Positions 7,263 through 11,092 of a stretch of DNA of 11,092 nt are shown here, in pieces. Both the position numbers and the translations under genes were made by a program. The stretch comes from Candidatus Kapaibacterium sp. (GTDB lineage Bacteria > Bacteroidota > Ignavibacteria > Palsa-1295), in the NCBI GenBank assembly GCA_025450975.1, contig JANWLI010000163.1, positions 1 through 11,092 on the forward strand. Reading direction: 5' to 3'. The stretch's first letter is position 1, and each line of letters opens with the position of its first letter. A model generated the notes under the pieces. The model did not search any database, was not told the DNA's origin, and saw only the letters and a program-made list of their open reading frames with translations.

Positions 7263-7997
7263 ATGCCGGCGAAAGAAGTCAGGTTTTCCGATAAGCGCCT
7301 TAAAGAACTGCGAAGTTTACTCCGCAAGAAGGCAGACGCCGAGCATGCTGCCTTTCATAAAAATTATCATAAATCTTCTAAAGATTTCTACGGCCTCTAT
7401 AATATCGAACTTACCGAAGCGTTTCAAACCGTCTTCCCGCGAAAGGAGAAGTTAGACCGTGACGAAGCAATTCCACTTGCACTCGAACTCTGGTCGTCAA
7501 ACTGGTTCGAAGAGCAGACTGCCGGCCTGAGCCTGCTAGCGCGCGTTCTCAAGCAGCTCACGCCGAGGGACCTCCCAATGCTCAAGAAGATCGCCGATGA
7601 TTGCGAAGGCTGGGCAATGCTCGATTATCTCGCAACCGTCCACCTCGGAGCGCTCGCTCTGAAATATCCTGAAGACGTATATCCGAAGGTCCGCAAGTGG
7701 ACCAAGAGCAAACACATGTGGACCCGCCGCGCGGCAATCCTTATCCACGTCCTCCCCGGCCGCAAGAAGGCGCTAGACGAAGCGTATGCATGGGATACAT
7801 TTACCGAACTGCTGCACGAAAAAGAATTTTTTATTCGCAAAGCCATCGGCTGGACATTACGCGAATGCGCAAAACATTATCCGGAAAAAGTCTTCGAATA
7901 CATCAGAGAACATCGCGATGAAATGTCGGGCCTGACATTCCGGGAAGGCAGCCGCAAACTCCCGGAAGCCATGCGGAAAAAACTAGGATCAAAGTGA
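7263..7997 (+). CDS. AlkD-family DNA alkylation repair glycosylase
   Basis: This 244-residue protein consists of HEAT-like helical repeats, as in AlkD, which excises alkylated purines such as N3-methyladenine and N7-methylguanine without base flipping. Family features include the N-terminal FHKNYHKSSKDFYGL (31-45), CEGWAMLDYLA (114-124) with Trp117 and Asp121 spaced like the Trp/Asp pair at the B. cereus AlkD active site, and MWTRRAAI (152-159) with the expected Arg. EKEFFIRKAIGWTLREC (186-202) supplies the second active-site Trp197, and SGLTFREGSRKL (222-233) closes the family pattern. All expected key residues are present, so it is likely active on cytoplasmic DNA. It starts 14 nt after the Hcp-like gene and has no evident Shine-Dalgarno sequence, so translation and transcription probably follow that gene. 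Confidence 0.93.
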   Translation: MPAKEVRFSDKRLKELRSLLRKKADAEHAAFHKNYHKSSKDFYGLYNIELTEAFQTVFPRKEKLDRDEAIPLALELWSSNWFEEQTAGLSLLARVLKQLTPRDLPMLKKIADDCEGWAMLDYLATVHLGALALKYPEDVYPKVRKWTKSKHMWTRRAAILIHVLPGRKKALDEAYAWDTFTELLHEKEFFIRKAIGWTLRECAKHYPEKVFEYIREHRDEMSGLTFREGSRKLPEAMRKKLGSK

Positions 7998-8012
7998 CGA
8001 GGATAGTACGCA

Positions 8013-8039
8013 GGAGAAACGTCACGCAAACATTTCTCC
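8013..8039. terminator. Hairpin between convergent AlkD and VOC genes
   Basis: GGAGAAA (8013-8019) pairs perfectly with TTTCTCC (8033-8039). After a C/A mismatch, G8021-C8031 and T8022-A8030 extend the stem, leaving a 7-nt loop. It sits 15 nt past the AlkD stop and 16 nt past the VOC stop, where a shared bidirectional terminator would be expected. Neither side has a proper T-run, so termination efficiency is uncertain. Confidence 0.5.
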
Positions 8040-8055
8040 CGCTATACCACTATTA

Positions 8056-8433
8056 TTAATTCTGCGAATGCAGGCCGACCATGTTGCCTTCGGAATCGAT
8101 GAAGAAGGCCATGTAGCCGTATTCAGGTGTGATCTGCGTTTTCGGAATCGTGATCTGTCCGCCTGCTGCCGGAACGCGCTCAAGCACTACGCTCAGGTCA
8201 TCGCCGGCATTGAGATAGAGCTTCGCTCCGTCAGTCGACGGCGTATAATGCTCACCTGAGCAGATCGCGCCGCTGACTGCACCCGAGTTCGGGTCCATCG
8301 GAAAGAATGCCATCTGGAAATTCCCCATCGGCTGCTCCATCATTTCGATCTTGAGGATGCTCTCGTAGAATTTCTTTGCGCGCTGGAAATCAGCTGCCGG
8401 GATCTCGAACCAATTGATTACATTTGATGCCAT
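8056..8433 (-). CDS. VOC family (glyoxalase/bleomycin-resistance fold) protein
   Basis: This 125-residue protein shows the paired beta-alpha-beta-beta-beta layout of the vicinal oxygen chelate superfamily. VINWFEIPAADFQRAKKFYESIL (5-27) is the typical first module, with the 'D..RA..FY' helix. GMGNFQMAFFPMD-like strands follow (33-47), and LSVVLERVPAAGGQI (80-94) with GYMAFFIDSEGNMVGLHS (106-123) forms the second half, ending in the family 'D.EGN..GLHS' signature. The usual first metal ligand (His in the N-terminal strand) is Glu10 here; His122 is near the end, so metal binding is uncertain and no substrate can be named. The subgroup resembles small uncharacterised 'extradiol/PhnB-like' VOC proteins. 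It lies 83 nt downstream of the TfoX-type gene on the same strand and may be read from its own promoter or cotranscribed. Confidence 0.9.
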   Translation of the reverse strand: MASNVINWFEIPAADFQRAKKFYESILKIEMMEQPMGNFQMAFFPMDPNSGAVSGAICSGEHYTPSTDGAKLYLNAGDDLSVVLERVPAAGGQITIPKTQITPEYGYMAFFIDSEGNMVGLHSQN

Positions 8434-8488
8434 AGCAATATTGAGGGTTAGTGAAGGTAACTGCCAACAGCACGGAACATCCTTCTAT

Positions 8489-8506
8489 TCTTCTCAATCT
8501 TCTCAA
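8489..8506. repeat. Tandem 9-bp direct repeat in tfoX-VOC spacer
   Basis: TCTTCTCAA occurs twice with no gap (8489-8497, 8498-8506); on the minus strand this is TTGAGAAGA twice. It lies 56-73 nt upstream of the VOC start in the 83-nt spacer (8434-8516). A tandem site of this size can be a binding site for a dimeric regulator, or may be chance in pyrimidine-rich DNA. Confidence 0.4.
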
Positions 8507-8516
8507 AAATTGCTTT

Positions 8517-8807
8517 TTACAGTAACTCTTTCTTAACACGGGCAGCCATGTCGCGGAGATCTGCCTTCCGTTTGTCTCCGATCGCATTCCAGTGAAGGCC
8601 CCTAAGCGCTCCTTCCATGCCGTAAAGCATCAGTGCATTGACATTAAATCCGTGCATAACCATCCGCCGGAACCCCTCTTCGAGACCGACCGATTCGAGC
8701 TCTTCAAGCGTGCCGATCCCGACTTCACGGAGCCACATCGTCGATACTGGCCCCATATTCGGCAGAAATCCGGAATCCTGCCCCTTGCCGACCCTTCTTT
8801 CCCTCAT
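8517..8807 (-). CDS. Stand-alone TfoX C-terminal domain protein
   Basis: This is a 96-residue protein made almost entirely of the TfoX/Sxy C-terminal domain. The signature includes FLPNMGPVSTMWLREVGI (14-31), GTLEELESVGLEEGFRRM (32-49), FNVNALMLYGMEGALRG (54-70) and HWNAIGDKRKADL (72-84). LPNMGP.S..WL forms a helix-hairpin-helix-like element found in DNA-binding contexts. Full TfoX/Sxy, which activates competence genes in gamma-proteobacteria, also has an N-terminal domain that is absent here; such short versions are widespread and mostly uncharacterised. No competence role should be assumed. The ATG at 8807 gives a domain-appropriate length. It is divergent from the STAS gene across a 125-nt spacer and upstream of the VOC gene. 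Confidence 0.9.
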   Translation of the reverse strand: MRERRVGKGQDSGFLPNMGPVSTMWLREVGIGTLEELESVGLEEGFRRMVMHGFNVNALMLYGMEGALRGLHWNAIGDKRKADLRDMAARVKKELL

Positions 8808-8832
8808 ACGTGTTTTACCGTCTGCAGATAGT

Positions 8833-8903
8833 CGAAATTACGAAATAAAAATTTATTGAGCAATCGAGCAGATTTTTTAGTAATTTCGTGATCCCAAGAT
8901 CAC
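8833..8903. promoter_or_regulatory. Inverted repeats in divergent TfoX/STAS spacer
   Basis: CGAAATTAC (8833-8841) is perfectly mirrored by GTAATTTCG (8880-8888), arms 38 nt apart. The right arm's last base begins a second inverted repeat, GTGATC-CCAA-GATCAC (8888-8903). Both lie between the start codons of the tfoX-type gene (8807) and the STAS gene (8933), the expected place for shared operators. No TTTG/TAnnTTTG promoter is visible in this spacer on either strand. Symmetry is observed; regulatory function is inferred. Confidence 0.4.
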
Positions 8904-8932
8904 CGTAAGAGCACAATTTTAGTATAAATAAT

Positions 8933-9643
8933 ATGAATTTCACTATCGAACAAGATGAGCGCGCAACGATCTTCCGGCCGAAGGAATCTCGCCTCGACTC
9001 CCTTGTTGCGCCTGAATTAAAAGCCGAATTTCTCATCCTCGCACAGCCCGATGTCGAAAAATTGATCATCGATCTCACCGATGTCGATTACATCGATTCC
9101 GCTGGCCTTTCGGCTTTCCTCCTGGCTCGCCGTCAGCAGGCTGAGCATGAAGGTGACGTCCGCCTGGTTAATCCGAGCCCCGATGTCGTCTCCCTGCTCC
9201 AACTCACGCAGCTTGACCGAGCATTCCCGATGTACGACACGGTCGAAGAAGCGCTCGCCGCTCCGTCGCTTTCCATGTCGTCAGTATCGCCGAACGGCCT
9301 CAAGAATCTCGCCGGTACTGCTGTCGCCTCTTCGGCTTTTGCAGCAGCTGCGTATGATTTTACGCTCGGCGACGAAGAAGAGGACGATGACGACGATGAG
9401 GATGACGAGCTGATCGAGCTTGACGAAGAGTTCGATGGCGAAGATGAAGACCTCGAAGATGAGGATGATGAGGATGATGCGGTCGAAGATACTGCTGAGA
9501 AAAAAGAAGCAGACGATGACGACGATGACGACGTCGAACTTGACGACGACGACTTCGACGAAGATGACGATGTCGTTGAGGATATCGAAGACTTCGACGA
9601 CGATTACGATGACGAAGAGGACGAAGAGCCGCCCGTCGTCTAA
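8933..9643 (+). CDS. STAS-domain (anti-sigma antagonist-like) protein with long acidic tail
   Basis: This is a 236-residue protein. Residues 1-110 form a STAS domain as in SpoIIAA/RsbV-type antagonists: IIDLTDVDYIDSAGLSAFLLA (45-65) is the central strand-loop-helix, and Ser56 aligns with the regulatory phosphoserine of SpoIIAA (DSxGL). VRLVNPSPDVVSLLQLTQLD (76-95) and FPMYDTVEEAL (98-108) complete the fold. In known systems such proteins bind a kinase/anti-sigma factor and release a sigma factor; no partner gene lies nearby. An Ala/Ser-rich stretch (about 112-143) leads to a tail at 147-232 in which 65 of 86 residues are Asp or Glu, ending PPVV. The tail is in frame and no stop interrupts it, so it appears to be genuine coding sequence. 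Its job is unknown: cation buffering, DNA or basic-protein mimicry, or solubility are possible. The leader is AT-rich without Shine-Dalgarno. Its stop overlaps that of the opposing gene. Confidence 0.93.
   Translation: MNFTIEQDERATIFRPKESRLDSLVAPELKAEFLILAQPDVEKLIIDLTDVDYIDSAGLSAFLLARRQQAEHEGDVRLVNPSPDVVSLLQLTQLDRAFPMYDTVEEALAAPSLSMSSVSPNGLKNLAGTAVASSAFAAAAYDFTLGDEEEDDDDDEDDELIELDEEFDGEDEDLEDEDDEDDAVEDTAEKKEADDDDDDDVELDDDDFDEDDDVVEDIEDFDDDYDDEEDEEPPVV
9371..9628 (+). repeat. Low-complexity GAN-codon tract encoding acidic tail
   Basis: The tract is dominated by GAT, GAC, GAA and GAG codons with occasional hydrophobic or aromatic interruptions (Val, Leu, Ile, Phe, Tyr). Synonymous codons are mixed rather than a pure triplet repeat, which suggests selection for acidity over simple slippage. 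The +1 frame through it is open too, but encodes a meaningless Thr/Met/Lys-rich string. Confidence 0.8.
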
Positions 9644-11092
9644 GGCCGCACGATAAATCTTCCGCGCACTACCGATACCGGCTTGCCCGGTACGTTTACC
9701 GTTGCCGTTACGACATATGCTCCGGATGACGGTGCGGCAAATTCAATTTCATACGCTCCTGCCGGAATAAACCTGCGCGCAAACACGTCGCCTATGGGTC
9801 TTCCGAGAATGTCACTGGTCTCGATCGAAACGTAGCCACTTTCAGACAAGGTAAGCTCTGCACGTACATCGCTTCCATAATGGACTACAGAAGGGCGTAA
9901 CACCAGCGAATGCAACGAGGCATCCGATGAAGCACTCACACGTAGCTTATCGGTAAAACGAATATTGTCGATGAGCCACCCGTCAGCACCGGTAGGATTG
10001 GCACCTGCCAAACGAAACCGCACGATCGCATCCTTACCGATGTGTGCCTTAAGGGCGATCGAATCGCCGGAGGTTTCCGAATCGAAAATAGTGTGATTCC
10101 ATTTCAAGTCTTCGCTCGTAATATCGTAGCGACGCACAAAGAAGTACGATACACCATTATCAAGCGAGACTTCAATGAGTGCAGAGTCTCCCGCTGCAAC
10201 GAGAGCCATGTGGTCGAACTCCAGCGTGTGTATCCCGGCAGAAATACGCACCGGCGGAAGTAACATCCACGAGTTTACACCGGAACCATACGGTACATTC
10301 GGTAATGAATCATTGATAAACGTCGAGGGAAGTCCGACTGACGTGGTCTCCCATGCTCGTGTCGTAAAAATATCTTTTGTTTCTTCGAATGACTCGAAGT
10401 ACGTCTCGCGTGGCTGCCCGGCATACAGCCATAGCGGCGCCGAAGTATCGGATGAGACGATCTCCCCATCTGTCGCCGATGTTGCAGCCAGCTCAAACTT
10501 ATGATACCCGGTAGCGGCAGAAAAACTCCGCTCCAGCTCCGAGCCACGCATTGCATCCGCTAACTTGAAGCTATCGGCAACTACACCATCAATGAAGTAA
10601 TAGAGATATGCAAGATCGCGGATCGAATCGCCAACGACATTCTTATCTGGAATCCGGAAGCGTACAAAAAAAGCGCTTTCCGGCTGCCCCTCTGCACGCG
10701 ATGTAACAACCTGTGGCACCGCCGGCTTACGCACAGCAAACGGAATAAAACGCACTTCCTGCGCAATACTCGATCGTTCGGAAGCAATAACAGTCACACG
10801 ATAGGTATACGTCGTCGCAGAAGCAGCACTTGAATCGCGAAACGTACGAGCACTGGACGAAAGGTCGATCGACGCACTGTCGCTCCGCTTGATCCGAAAC
10901 ACATACTCGCCAAGTTGAGCGCCGAACGTAGTTAGCCCCGAATGCGACCACGTCAGCACAGGAAAATGACTTCCACTTTCTTCCTGAACTTCGAGATCTT
11001 TCACACCTTCAGGCAGACGCGGGTTCACAATGCCGATATAAATATCCTGATCGTATCCTTCGCGCGAATCCGTCCAGACCGGATACCACATG
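9640..11092 (-). CDS. C-terminal part of large secreted protein with T9SS-like sorting domain
   Basis: At least 483 residues lie in the window. The first visible Met (11091) lies inside a motif and there is no signal peptide, so the gene surely begins beyond the right edge. The opening WYPVWTDSREGYDQDIYIG resembles the last repeat of sialidase/BNR-type beta-propeller proteins. Next come two fibronectin-III-like modules (about 27-118 and 122-225), then a jelly-roll/MAM-like module (about 231-381) with YFESFEE at its start and DGWLIDNIRFTD at its end, typical of Bacteroidota surface proteins. Residues about 393-483 resemble a T9SS sorting domain: LRPSVVHYGSDVRAELTL, SIETSDILGRPIG, IPAGAYEIEF, SGAYVVTATV and a basic end RGRFIVRP. 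It is predicted to be exported across the outer membrane and be cell-surface attached or released. The ligand or enzyme activity is not readable from this part. Its stop codon overlaps the STAS stop by convergent transcription. Confidence 0.88.
   Translation of the reverse strand, partial: MWYPVWTDSREGYDQDIYIGIVNPRLPEGVKDLEVQEESGSHFPVLTWSHSGLTTFGAQLGEYVFRIKRSDSASIDLSSSARTFRDSSAASATTYTYRVTVIASERSSIAQEVRFIPFAVRKPAVPQVVTSRAEGQPESAFFVRFRIPDKNVVGDSIRDLAYLYYFIDGVVADSFKLADAMRGSELERSFSAATGYHKFELAATSATDGEIVSSDTSAPLWLYAGQPRETYFESFEETKDIFTTRAWETTSVGLPSTFINDSLPNVPYGSGVNSWMLLPPVRISAGIHTLEFDHMALVAAGDSALIEVSLDNGVSYFFVRRYDITSEDLKWNHTIFDSETSGDSIALKAHIGKDAIVRFRLAGANPTGADGWLIDNIRFTDKLRVSASSDASLHSLVLRPSVVHYGSDVRAELTLSESGYVSIETSDILGRPIGDVFARRFIPAGAYEIEFAAPSSGAYVVTATVNVPGKPVSVVRGRFIVRP

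Noticed and set aside
8924..8929. TATAAA box ahead of the STAS gene
   Set aside because: It ends 3 nt before the ATG, so a start site set by it would fall inside the coding region; more likely an AT-rich initiation leader.
9420..9656. Thr/Met/Lys-rich frame within the STAS tail
   Set aside because: It is the +1 reading of repeated GAN codons; the STAS frame is continuous from a conserved domain.
1..11092. CRISPR, tRNA, insertion sequence or phage elements
   Set aside because: No spaced repeats, cloverleaf, transposase motifs or terminal repeats were visible in any intergenic stretch.

Overview
The window looks like chromosomal DNA from a Bacteroidota/Chlorobi-group bacterium, possibly an Ignavibacteria or 'Candidatus Kapabacteria'-type lineage (lineage is inference). 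The grounds are two proteins ending in type IX secretion (T9SS) sorting-domain-like tails, almost no Shine-Dalgarno sequences, AT-rich leaders, a RecQ with an extra C-terminal helix-turn-helix domain, and an exact match to the Bacteroidota promoter consensus TTTG-N19-TAnnTTTG ahead of one gene. Base composition looks near 50% GC. I see no tRNA, rRNA, CRISPR array, insertion sequence or phage gene.

Left part (1-4563): a lipoprotein with an NlpC/P60 peptidase domain runs leftward off the window edge. It has a Cys-rich insert beside its catalytic cysteine. Divergent from it is a complete recQ helicase gene. recQ abuts tail-to-tail, with no spacer, a leftward gene for an exported cyclophilin-type prolyl isomerase with a fibronectin-like domain and a T9SS tail.

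Middle (4710-7997): a leftward gene encodes a TIR - TolB-like - TPR protein, a plausible NAD-cleaving effector joined to a sensor/scaffold. Across a divergent spacer with small hairpins is a rightward pair: a small exported protein with resemblance to Hcp tube proteins plus a calcium-loop motif, followed 14 nt later by an AlkD-family DNA glycosylase.

Right part (8056-11092): a leftward pair encodes a stand-alone TfoX C-terminal domain protein and a VOC/glyoxalase-fold protein. Divergent from them is a STAS-domain protein carrying an extraordinary acidic tail (65 Asp/Glu in 86 residues). Its stop codon overlaps the stop of a large leftward surface or secreted protein, which enters from the right edge and ends in a T9SS-like domain.

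The genes do not form one pathway. DNA maintenance (RecQ, AlkD), envelope or surface proteins (NlpC/P60 lipoprotein, cyclophilin, Hcp-like protein, T9SS protein) and signalling (TIR-TolB-TPR, STAS) are interleaved in a compact housekeeping/accessory mix. The most unusual items are the acidic-tailed STAS protein, the TIR-TolB-TPR protein and the exported Hcp-like protein. I find no convincing multi-gene novel system.
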